Part shown: piece after piece, positions 6,862-13,436 of the stretch
How positions within the stretch are numbered: the stretch's first letter is position 1
Layout: every line of letters starts with the position of its first letter
NCBI GenBank assembly: GCA_043802425.1
Contig: JAZDLA010000070.1
Location: 1-13,436, forward strand
Direction of reading: 5' to 3'
Source of the DNA: JAGUYA01 sp043802425
GTDB lineage: Bacteria; Omnitrophota; Gorgyraeia; Gygaellales; Profunditerraquicolaceae
Length of the DNA stretch: 13,436 bases
Position numbers and translations under genes: made by a program
The notes under the pieces: model-generated
Database searches by the model: none
The model's input: the letters and a program-made list of their open reading frames with translations, nothing else
What the model was told of the DNA's origin: nothing

Positions 6862-8136
6862 ATGGAAAACACAGGTTATTTTAAGCATAAAAAAGTTACT
6901 GTGGTTGGCTTTGCCCGTTCTGGCCTTGCCTGCGCTAATCTTCTCTATGATTTGGGCGCAGAGGTCAGCGTAACAGATAACCAGGATAATGATTCTACGC
7001 GCTTAAACGTTTCTCGGTTAAAAGCGCAAAATATAAGATGCGAAATAGGTAAACATTCAGCGGAATTTATAAAAGACAGAGATTTGATAGTTGTTTCACC
7101 CGGCGTCCCGGATACCGCCTTGCCCATTGTTTTAGCCAGGGAATTTAAGATACCGATCATAAGCGAGATAGAGCTGGCCTGGCTTTTGTGCCCGGCTACA
7201 GTGATTGCGGTTACGGGTTCAAACGGCAAGACCACGGTTACGACCTTAATCGGGAAAATGTTAGAGGCAGACGCAAAGAGAGTTTTTATCTTGGGTAATA
7301 TCGGAAATCCCTTTGCCGCAGAAGTAGAAAAAATGCAGGCAGGAGATTTTGTAGCCCTGGAGGTGAGCTCATTTCAGCTAGAGAAAATACGCGATTTTAA
7401 ACCGAGGATTTCCTTAATCCTTAATTTTTCCTGCAATCATCTGGATAGGCATAAAGACATGCAGGAGTATCTTGCCGCGAAGAAGCGTATCTTCATGAAT
7501 CAGGATCAATCTGATTATACAGTTTTGAATTACGATGATCCTATGGTCAGGGGGTTGGCTGATGAAACAAAGGCCAAAGTAATCTGTTTTTCGCAAACTC
7601 CGGATTTCAATCCCAATCAGGCAGCGGTTTTAGCCGTAGGTTCCATCTTAGGCACAGATAAAGAAGCTTGCCTTAAGGTATTGAGAGAGTTTAGGGGCCT
7701 GGAGCATCGCCTGGAACATGTTGCGGAAATAAATAATATTACCTTTATCAATGACTCCAAGAGCACAACCGTAGACTCCACCATCTGGGCATTGAAGAAT
7801 ATCACCAGGCCCATAGTTTTAATTGCTGGAGGCAGGCACAAGGGGCTAGATTACAGCGTCATCCTGGAATTAATACATAAAAAAGTCAAAGATATCATTC
7901 TGATAGGAGAGGCCAAGGAGAAAATAAAGGATAGCTTCAAAGGTTTTAGGGCTATCCAGGAAGCTGCTACTTTGGATGAGGCAGTAAGGTGTGCCTTATC
8001 TAGGGCAAAGGCCGGCGACTGCGTATTGTTTTCGCCGATGTGCTCCAGTTTTGATATGTTCTCAAACTATGAAGAGAGAGGAAGGGTTTTTAAAAAAACG
8101 GTTTTGGATTTAACTAAAAGCAGCCATGGCCCGTAA
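6862..8136 (+). CDS. murD: UDP-N-acetylmuramoylalanine--D-glutamate ligase MurD, short central domain
   Basis: Cytoplasmic ligase adding D-Glu to UDP-MurNAc-L-Ala. It has 424 residues, a little short for the family. The N-terminal Rossmann-like domain reads VTVVGFARSGLA (12-23). The P-loop is GSNGKTT at 119-125, with GNIGNPF (145-151), LEVSSFQLE (166-174) and NHLDRH (192-197). Lys207 in EYLAAKKRIF is the position of the carbamylated lysine. The C-terminal domain has EHRLE (281-285), INDSKSTT (296-303; usually NDSKATN), AGGRHKG (322-328) and LFSPMCSSFDMF (389-400). Between residues about 240 and 256 the central domain is roughly 30 residues shorter than usual and the HNxxN signature is not recognisable (FNPNQAA instead). 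The ATG at 6862 lacks a ribosome binding site. The 3' end overlaps ftsW by 11 nt. The identity is secure. Confidence 0.95.
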   Translation: MENTGYFKHKKVTVVGFARSGLACANLLYDLGAEVSVTDNQDNDSTRLNVSRLKAQNIRCEIGKHSAEFIKDRDLIVVSPGVPDTALPIVLAREFKIPIISEIELAWLLCPATVIAVTGSNGKTTVTTLIGKMLEADAKRVFILGNIGNPFAAEVEKMQAGDFVALEVSSFQLEKIRDFKPRISLILNFSCNHLDRHKDMQEYLAAKKRIFMNQDQSDYTVLNYDDPMVRGLADETKAKVICFSQTPDFNPNQAAVLAVGSILGTDKEACLKVLREFRGLEHRLEHVAEINNITFINDSKSTTVDSTIWALKNITRPIVLIAGGRHKGLDYSVILELIHKKVKDIILIGEAKEKIKDSFKGFRAIQEAATLDEAVRCALSRAKAGDCVLFSPMCSSFDMFSNYEERGRVFKKTVLDLTKSSHGP

Positions 8137-9220
8137 TACAAGGATAAATCTATTTGCCGTTACCTTTATTCTAATATGTATTGGCGTAGTGATGATTTAT
8201 AGCGCCTCCAGTATCTACGCCTGGGAAAAATACAAAGACAGCTTCTTTTTTTTAAAAAGACACATCAGCTTTCTTATCATCGGGACGATCCTGACATTCT
8301 TAGTAATGAGTACTGATTATAAGAGAATAAGAAGCTGGGCGAAGCCGGCGCTGGTGTTATCATTTTTGTTGCTTATTCTAGTTCTTATTCCGGGGATAGG
8401 TAGGGAAGTGGCTGGGGCGCGTCGCTGGTTTAGATTCAAATTCATTAGTTTCCAGCCATCAGAATTAGCAAATATAGCTATGATTATCTATATCGCAGAT
8501 TTTATCAGTCGCAAGGGCGGCGTTATCAAAACATTTTGGCGGGGGTTTGTACCGCCGATGCTGGCCTTAGGAGGGATAGCTTTATTAATCCTTATGCAGC
8601 CGGATTTAGGGACTATCGTGGCATTGGGGATAGCGGTATTTGTTATGCTTTTGGTTGCGGGTGTGCGCGTATCGTATCTTTTGTCAGTTTTACTGACAAG
8701 CCTGCCTTTACTTTATATACTGATATTTAATGTCCCTTATCGCAGGATGCGTATCATGTCTTTTTTGAATCCCTGGGTTGATCCTAAGGGAGGCGGTTTT
8801 CAGATAATCCAATCGCAGATTGCCCTGGGTTCAGGCGGGATATTCGGCGTAGGCCTGGGGCATTCCCAGCAGAAGTTGTTTTATCTGCCCGCAGCGCATA
8901 CCGATTTCATTTTCTCTATAATCGGAGAAGAATTAGGGCTATTCGGCACCATAGGCGTAATAATATTATTGATATTTTTTATTCAGCAGGGCCTTAAAAT
9001 AGTAAAAAATTCCCCGGATAAATTTGGTTATTTTCTAGGCTTAGGCCTGGTCTTGATGATTTCTTTAAAGGCCGTAATAAATATCGGTGTTTCTTGCGGT
9101 GTGCTACCCACAAAAGGCCTGCCTTTACCTTTCATCAGTTACGGCGGATCATCTTTTATCTTTGATATGGTCAGCGTCGGTATACTGATGAATATTGCCC
9201 GCACAGGAGAATATCCGTGA
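8126..9220 (+). CDS. ftsW: Septal peptidoglycan glycosyltransferase FtsW (SEDS family)
   Basis: Polytopic membrane enzyme that polymerises lipid II at the septum together with FtsI. It has 364 residues with about ten hydrophobic segments. SEDS motifs seen are QPSELANIAM (110-119), LMQPDLGT (156-163), the FQIIQSQIALGSGGIFGVGLG block (225-245), LPAAHTDFIFSIIGEE (254-269) containing Asp260, the candidate catalytic aspartate of the large outside loop, and the family signature PTKGLPLPFISYGGSS (328-343). RodA is the paralogue, but placement between murD and murG in a dcw cluster argues for FtsW. ATG 8126 overlaps murD by 11 nt, with no clear Shine-Dalgarno, so translation is probably coupled. The stop overlaps the murG start as GTGA. 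Confidence 0.96.
   Translation: MARNTRINLFAVTFILICIGVVMIYSASSIYAWEKYKDSFFFLKRHISFLIIGTILTFLVMSTDYKRIRSWAKPALVLSFLLLILVLIPGIGREVAGARRWFRFKFISFQPSELANIAMIIYIADFISRKGGVIKTFWRGFVPPMLALGGIALLILMQPDLGTIVALGIAVFVMLLVAGVRVSYLLSVLLTSLPLLYILIFNVPYRRMRIMSFLNPWVDPKGGGFQIIQSQIALGSGGIFGVGLGHSQQKLFYLPAAHTDFIFSIIGEELGLFGTIGVIILLIFFIQQGLKIVKNSPDKFGYFLGLGLVLMISLKAVINIGVSCGVLPTKGLPLPFISYGGSSFIFDMVSVGILMNIARTGEYP
9205..9210 (+). promoter_or_regulatory. Ribosome binding site of murG
   Basis: AGGAGA lies six bases before the GTG at 9217, inside the end of ftsW. It is the clearest Shine-Dalgarno match at any gene start in this window and fixes the GTG as the murG start. Confidence 0.7.
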
Positions 9221-10302
9221 AAATTTTAGTGATTAGCGGCTTAAGCGGTGGACACGTATTCCCCGCAGTAGGCTTCATAGATACTTTAAGAGAAAAGCAT
9301 AAATCTATAGAGACGCTTTTAGTCCTGCCTAGAGGTAGTGTAGCAAGCCAGATAGGTAAACTCGGCTATCAGATGAATTATATTTGCTTTTCTTCTTTTA
9401 AATTTAGGCTGGATTTTAAAAACATTGCGGCTATATTCAAGTTTTTCCAGGCTATCTTAGAAAGCCTGGTTATACTCTTAACTTATAAGCCGGATATAGT
9501 GGTAGGATTTGGTACTTTAGCAAGTGTGCCTATGGTGATATTCGCCTGGATGTTCAGAATAGATACACTGATACACGAACAGAATGTGATTCCCGGTCGC
9601 GCTAACAGGCTGTTGGCCATATTTAGCGATAGAATTGCCGTTTCTTTTATAGAGACTAAAGATTATTTTAAAAAATACGCCAGAAAAACAGTGTTTACCG
9701 GTAATCTTCTGCGCCGACAACTGGTTCGCATGGATAAACAAAAAGCCTTGGAGTTTTTTGGTTTTAGCGAGGATAAATTTACCATCCTGGCCATGGGCGG
9801 TAGCCAGGGTAGCCGTAAGATTAACCTGGAGTTCTCACGGGTTATCTCTGCAATAGCGGATAAGTCAAAATTGCAAGTTATCCATCTTGCTGGATCACAG
9901 GACTTTACTTTATTAGAGGCAAGCTATAAGGATTCAGGCTTAAATATCCGCTTGTTTAATTTTCTCGAACAGATGCAATATGCCTATAGCGCATCTGACC
10001 TGGTGATATCTCGAGGCGGTGCCACTACCATTGCCGAAATAATATTTTTCGGCCTACCGGCAATAATCATTCCTTACCCCTTTGCCTATAAACACCAGAT
10101 GGCTAATGCCAAGGTGTTAGAAGAAAAAGGTTGTGTGGATATTATCGATGACAATAAGCTGGACGGTAATCTTTTAAGGGCGCATATAGAAAATTTTATC
10201 CATAATCCCCAGCTATTAAAATTTATGCGTTCCCGTTATGATGCATTTGTAAAATTTGATACGCATACGCTATTTATAGAAAACGCCTTATCATTAAAGT
10301 GA
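9217..10302 (+). CDS. murG: UDP-GlcNAc--lipid I N-acetylglucosaminyltransferase MurG
   Basis: Peripheral membrane GT-B glycosyltransferase (family GT28) that adds GlcNAc to lipid I, giving lipid II. It has 361 residues, normal length. The N-terminal glycine loop reads SGLSGGHVFPA (7-17), where GGTGGH is usual. HEQNVIPGRANRLLA (120-134) is conserved. GFGTLASVP (97-105) replaces the common GxGGYxSxP, and TGNLLR (161-166) replaces TGNPVR. The C-terminal UDP-GlcNAc site is typical: MGGSQGSRKIN (193-203), SRGGATTIAE (265-274), GLPAIIIPYPFA (279-290) and HQMANA (293-298). The donor site is therefore intact while the N-terminal acceptor/membrane half is unusual. GTG at 9217 overlaps the ftsW stop by 4 nt. 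The stop at 10300-10302 overlaps the murC ATG by one base. Confidence 0.95.
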   Translation: MKILVISGLSGGHVFPAVGFIDTLREKHKSIETLLVLPRGSVASQIGKLGYQMNYICFSSFKFRLDFKNIAAIFKFFQAILESLVILLTYKPDIVVGFGTLASVPMVIFAWMFRIDTLIHEQNVIPGRANRLLAIFSDRIAVSFIETKDYFKKYARKTVFTGNLLRRQLVRMDKQKALEFFGFSEDKFTILAMGGSQGSRKINLEFSRVISAIADKSKLQVIHLAGSQDFTLLEASYKDSGLNIRLFNFLEQMQYAYSASDLVISRGGATTIAEIIFFGLPAIIIPYPFAYKHQMANAKVLEEKGCVDIIDDNKLDGNLLRAHIENFIHNPQLLKFMRSRYDAFVKFDTHTLFIENALSLK

Positions 10303-11687
10303 TGAAAAAACCTATTTCTTCAGATAAACACTACCATCTTATCGGTATCGGTGGAATCGGAATGAGCGGTATCGCCCAGCTGCTTCTTAAGCGCGGGATG
10401 AAAGTGACTGGTTCAGACATAAAGGAGAATAAAATCTTAACAGAGCTCAAGACATTAGGGGCAGAGGTTTTTATCGGTCATAATCCAGAAAATATTAAAG
10501 GCGCGAATACGATTATCTATTCTTCGGCAATCCGCGAAGATAACCCAGAGATACGAGAAGCCAAAAGGCAGGGCATCTGTTTAGTCAGGAGGGCAGAGGC
10601 GCTGGCAGGCCTGATGAAAGAAGAGACGGTTATTACGGTCGCCGGTAGCCACGGTAAGACTACCACTGCGTCTTTAGCGGCTTACCTATTATTGGAAGCG
10701 GGGTTTTCTCCTACTATAGCAGTAGGCGGTATTTTAAGGAATATAGATACCAATGCCTATTTAGGCGACGGTAATTTTTTTGTAGCAGAAGCAGATGAGT
10801 CTGATGGTTCCTTCTTGCATTACCACCCCAAATACTCCATAATTACCAATATAGACTATGAACATCTGGATTATTATAAGGAGTTTAAGAATGCCGTTTG
10901 TGCCTTTGGCGGATTCTTAAATAATACCAGAGACGATGGCTGTGCGTTTATCTGTAGCGATGACACAAGCTTAAAGGATATAATCAAGGGTTATAAGAAT
11001 AAATATGTACTCTTTGGCCTAAATGAAGATGCGGATATATACCCAGAGAATATACGAATAAACGGATTGAGTTCAGAGTTTGACTGTTTTTACCAGAATA
11101 AACTTATAGATAGGTTTTATCTGGCGCTGGGCGGAAAGCATAATATCTCTAATGCCTTATCGGTTATTGCCTTAGGGCTAGAGCTGGGAATAGATTTAGC
11201 AGTGATTAAGGATACACTGGCCAGTTATAAAGGTGCCAGGAGGCGCTTAGAAATTAAATTCAGCAATAAAGATTACCTGTTGGTTGATGACTACGCGCAT
11301 CATCCTACGGAAATCAGGGCAACCCTTTTGGCACTAAGGAGCCTAAAGAGCGATAGGTTAGTTGCCATATTCCAGCCCCACCGCTATACGCGTACGAAAT
11401 TACTTTTAGATGAATTCGCTAGGAGTTTTGATTTAGCCGACCAGGTTATTATCACGGACATATATGCTGCCGGAGAAGACCCTATAGAGGGGGTTAACGC
11501 TGGAATCATTTGTGAAAAAATAAAAGAACGCCTTCCCGATAAACAAGTGTATTTTTTACCCAGAAAAGAAATAGCCAAGTATATTTTAGAAAACATAAGG
11601 CCGCATGATCTAGCGGTTACTTTAGGGGCAGGCGATATTGTCAAGACGTGTGATGAATTGGTGGAAGAGCTTAAAAGGAAGAGTTAG
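10302..11687 (+). CDS. murC: UDP-N-acetylmuramate--L-alanine ligase MurC
   Basis: Cytoplasmic ATP-dependent ligase adding L-Ala, the first stem-peptide residue, to UDP-MurNAc made by MurB. It has 461 residues, normal length. Motifs are IGIGGIGMSGIA at 14-25 (UDP-MurNAc domain), P-loop GSHGKTT at 115-121, EADESDGSF (163-171), YEHLDYY (186-192), GGKHNISNALS (277-287), DDYAHHPTE (329-337), FQPHRYTRT (357-365) and LGAGDI (441-446). I chose ATG at 10302, which forms a TGATG junction with murG. The GTG immediately before it, at 10299, is equally in frame and would add one Met. The 3' end overlaps murB by 35 nt, a long overlap that suggests coupled translation of two successive pathway enzymes. Confidence 0.97.
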   Translation: MKKPISSDKHYHLIGIGGIGMSGIAQLLLKRGMKVTGSDIKENKILTELKTLGAEVFIGHNPENIKGANTIIYSSAIREDNPEIREAKRQGICLVRRAEALAGLMKEETVITVAGSHGKTTTASLAAYLLLEAGFSPTIAVGGILRNIDTNAYLGDGNFFVAEADESDGSFLHYHPKYSIITNIDYEHLDYYKEFKNAVCAFGGFLNNTRDDGCAFICSDDTSLKDIIKGYKNKYVLFGLNEDADIYPENIRINGLSSEFDCFYQNKLIDRFYLALGGKHNISNALSVIALGLELGIDLAVIKDTLASYKGARRRLEIKFSNKDYLLVDDYAHHPTEIRATLLALRSLKSDRLVAIFQPHRYTRTKLLLDEFARSFDLADQVIITDIYAAGEDPIEGVNAGIICEKIKERLPDKQVYFLPRKEIAKYILENIRPHDLAVTLGAGDIVKTCDELVEELKRKS

Positions 11688-12561
11688 GTTAGACGAGCCG
11701 CTAGAAGGACGCACTACTTTTAAAATCGGCGGGCCGGCAAAGTTATTTATCGAGCCTAAAGACATCGGCGATTTAAAATTTTTATTTAAAGTTATAAAAA
11801 AATATAGGATCCCTTTATATGTAATTGGTAAAGGGAGTAATATTTTAGTAGGCGATAGGGGGGTAGACGGCGTAGTCTTAAGATTAAGCGCGCCTTATTT
11901 TAAGGGGCTTTCCCGTAGAGGCAATCGTCTTAAAGTAGGTAGCGGAGTTTTACTAAGTAAAGTTGTCCTTTTTACCGAGAAACTTAGCCTCTCTGGCGCA
12001 GAATTTTTAGCGGGTATTCCCGGGACAGTAGGCGGGGCATTGGCGATGAACGCCGGGGTATCGGAAAAAAACAAAGGTCGAAATTCAGAATTCAGAAGTA
12101 TTAGCGAACTGATAGATGATGTTACGGTAATGGATGATGCCGGCAACATTAAAACCCTTCGTAAAAAAGATATCAAGTTTGCTTATCGACAATCTAGTTT
12201 AGCAAAATATATAATTTTAAGTATGCACATCAGATTGGTTAAAGGAGCCAAAGGGGTGGTTAGGGGGAAAATAAAAAAATACATCAATTATCGCAAAGCT
12301 ACACAGGATTTGTTGCGGCCGTCAGCGGGCTGCGTTTTTAAGAATCCCAAAGGCTATTCAGCAGGCAGATTAATAGACTCGTGTGGTTTAAAGAACAAGG
12401 TGATCAGGGGAGCCTGTATATCTTCTAAGCACGCTAATTTTATATTAAACCTCGGCAAGGGCAAGGCAAAGGATGTCCTGGAACTAATGGCCTTAATAAA
12501 GAGAAGAGTAAAGAATAGATTTAATATTACCTTAAAACCCGAGATAAAGATATGGCAGTGA
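11653..12561 (+). CDS. murB: UDP-N-acetylenolpyruvoylglucosamine reductase MurB (type II)
   Basis: Flavoenzyme (FAD, NADPH) reducing UDP-GlcNAc-enolpyruvate to UDP-MurNAc, the substrate of MurC. From ATG 11653 it has 302 residues. The family N-terminus (TTFKIGGPA, 21-29) follows closely. The frame extends upstream to a TTG at 11638, but ATG 11653 gives a normal N-terminus. FAD-binding motifs are GKGSNILVGD (59-68) and GIPGTVGGALAMNAG (121-135). YRQS at 178-181 contains the substrate Arg179. SAGCVFKNP (224-232) carries Cys227 where the proton-donor Ser usually sits. KPEIKIW (295-301) contains Glu297, the likely second acid. The Tyr-loop insertion of type I MurB is absent, so this is type II. 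It overlaps murC by 35 nt and ddl by 10 nt. Confidence 0.95.
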   Translation: MNWWKSLKGRVRLDEPLEGRTTFKIGGPAKLFIEPKDIGDLKFLFKVIKKYRIPLYVIGKGSNILVGDRGVDGVVLRLSAPYFKGLSRRGNRLKVGSGVLLSKVVLFTEKLSLSGAEFLAGIPGTVGGALAMNAGVSEKNKGRNSEFRSISELIDDVTVMDDAGNIKTLRKKDIKFAYRQSSLAKYIILSMHIRLVKGAKGVVRGKIKKYINYRKATQDLLRPSAGCVFKNPKGYSAGRLIDSCGLKNKVIRGACISSKHANFILNLGKGKAKDVLELMALIKRRVKNRFNITLKPEIKIWQ

Positions 12562-13436
12562 TAAGGAGAATCAGAGAATCAGAGAATCAGAGAATCAAGA
12601 ATAAATTTGGCAGGATAGGCGTATTGATGGGTGGGCCTTCCACAGAAAGAAAGATATCGCTAAAATCCGGACATGCGGTAAACAAAGCCTTAAGGAATTC
12701 TGGAGTCGATACTGTCGCTATAGATATAAAAACGGATAACATCAGGGAGAATACGCGTTTAATAAGGTCAAGTAAGATAGATGTTGCCTTTATTGCACTA
12801 CACGGCTGTTTCGGCGAGGACGGTCAAATCCAAGAGCTTTTAAGTACCCTAAAGATTCCTTATACGGGCTCAGGCATTATGGCTAGCAGATTGGCGATAG
12901 ATAAGGTCGCTTCGCGTAAAATTTTCCAGACCCACGGGTTAGCTGTTCCTAAATATAAAGCAGAGGATAGGTTTTCTTACAATACAAATTGGAGAGTCCA
13001 TAATACTAATTTTTCTCTTCCCTTGGTGGTGAAACCCGTTACTCACGGTTCCAGTATCGGTTTATCTATCGTCGATAAAAGAGGAGACCTAGATAAAGCA
13101 GCGGATTTAGCTTTCAGTTTTGACGAGAGGATTGTCATTGAGGAGTATATCAAAGGGAGGGAAGTGACCGTGGGTATATTGGTAGATAAGGCCCTGCCGG
13201 TGATAGAGATAGTTCCCAAAACAAGATTTTTTGATTATGAAGCTAAATACCAGATAGGTATGACAGAGTATATAGTTCCTGCTAAATTAGGGGAGGACCT
13301 AAGCAGAAAAATTCAAGAGGCAGCTTTAATGGCCCATAAATTGCTGGGTTGTTTCGGTTGTTCGAGAGTGGATATGATTCTTGACCGGTATAATATCCCA
13401 TTCGTGCTGGAAGTAAATACCATACCAGGATTCACC
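12552..13436 (+). CDS. ddl: D-alanine--D-alanine ligase Ddl, 3'-truncated
   Basis: ATP-grasp enzyme making D-Ala-D-Ala for MurF. The frame is open from ATG 12552 to the window end (295 codons); about the last 20-30 residues are missing. Recognised blocks are IGVLMGGPSTERKISLKSG (22-40) with the binding Glu32, ALHGCFGEDG (82-91), IPYTGSGIMASRLAIDK (102-118), VVKPVTHGSSIG (159-170), the omega-loop block FFDYEAKY (226-233), SRVDMILD (271-278) and the metal-binding EVNTIPG (287-293). Before the core are about 20 extra residues, encoded partly by four copies of an 8-bp repeat. No start codon lies between that repeat and the core except a TTG inside the first beta strand, so translation must begin at ATG 12552 or GTG 12558, the latter giving a GTGA overlap with murB. 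Confidence 0.94.
   Translation, partial: MAVIRRIRESENQRIKNKFGRIGVLMGGPSTERKISLKSGHAVNKALRNSGVDTVAIDIKTDNIRENTRLIRSSKIDVAFIALHGCFGEDGQIQELLSTLKIPYTGSGIMASRLAIDKVASRKIFQTHGLAVPKYKAEDRFSYNTNWRVHNTNFSLPLVVKPVTHGSSIGLSIVDKRGDLDKAADLAFSFDERIVIEEYIKGREVTVGILVDKALPVIEIVPKTRFFDYEAKYQIGMTEYIVPAKLGEDLSRKIQEAALMAHKLLGCFGCSRVDMILDRYNIPFVLEVNTIPGFT
12566..12597 (+). repeat. Four tandem copies of GAGAATCA in the 5' end of ddl
   Basis: Four perfect 8-bp units run head to tail from 12566 to 12597, followed by a partial unit AGAATA. They encode residues about 5-16 of Ddl (part of RRIRESENQRIK), ahead of the conserved core. Eight is not a multiple of three, so gain or loss of one unit shifts the frame. By reading the sequence, loss of one unit brings a TAA at once after the repeat, and gain of one brings a TAG shortly after it. 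The repeat start also forms AAGGAG (12563-12568), but no start codon follows at a useful distance. Confidence 0.9.

Noticed and set aside
8536..8730. Plus-strand 64-codon open frame inside ftsW.
   Set aside because: It is an alternative frame of the conserved SEDS domain with no signs of its own.
11638..11652. TTG at 11638 as the murB start.
   Set aside because: It gives five extra residues with no support; ATG 11653 matches the usual N-terminus length.
1..13436. A new defence, mobile or biosynthetic system.
   Set aside because: Every gene belongs to the standard dcw cluster; no integrase, transposase, nuclease, toxin, CRISPR array, tRNA or rRNA was seen.

Overview
The window is a long slice of a bacterial dcw (division and cell wall) gene cluster. 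Every gene is on the + strand, in the order rsmH (3' part) - ftsL-like - ftsI - murE - murF - mraY - murD - ftsW - murG - murC - murB - ddl (5' part). Both end genes are cut by the window edges. The cluster encodes nearly the whole route from UDP-GlcNAc-enolpyruvate to lipid II: MurB, MurC, MurD, MurE, MurF and Ddl in the cytoplasm, MraY and MurG at the inner membrane face. It also encodes the septal glycosyltransferase/transpeptidase pair FtsW-FtsI with a small FtsL-like partner.

The organism is a peptidoglycan-making bacterium. MurE carries DNPR, the motif of the meso-diaminopimelate-adding enzymes, so a Gram-negative-type A1-gamma wall is likely. FtsI has no PASTA domains. The somewhat AT-leaning composition, gene order, divergent FtsL and MurG, and a 20-bp CCTGCC/GGCAGG palindrome of a kind I associate with candidate-phylum metagenome assemblies suggest an uncultured lineage. 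Candidatus Omnitrophota is my best guess, but no taxonomic marker here proves it.

Layout. 1-601 holds the C-terminal two thirds of RsmH. The FtsL-like gene follows after 2 bases. A 70-base gap precedes ftsI, which starts at a GTG with no visible ribosome binding site. From ftsI to mraY genes overlap or nearly abut (23 nt and 13 nt overlaps, then a 3 nt gap). A 173-base gap (6689-6861) between mraY and murD is the only substantial non-coding stretch. It is packed with inverted repeats and contains a good sigma70-type promoter candidate. From murD to ddl every junction overlaps (11, 4, 1, 35 and 10 nt), which implies translational coupling. No gap exceeds 300 bases.

The genes are ordinary housekeeping genes and I see no defence, mobile or otherwise novel gene system. 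The items worth a second look are: the structured mraY-murD spacer, where an inverted repeat overlaps the promoter and upstream arms can fold in two exclusive ways; four perfect copies of an 8-bp repeat inside the extreme 5' end of ddl, which would switch the frame if the copy number changed; a MurD about 30 residues short in its central domain, lacking the HNxxN signature; a Cys in place of the catalytic Ser of MurB; and several altered signature motifs in MurG.
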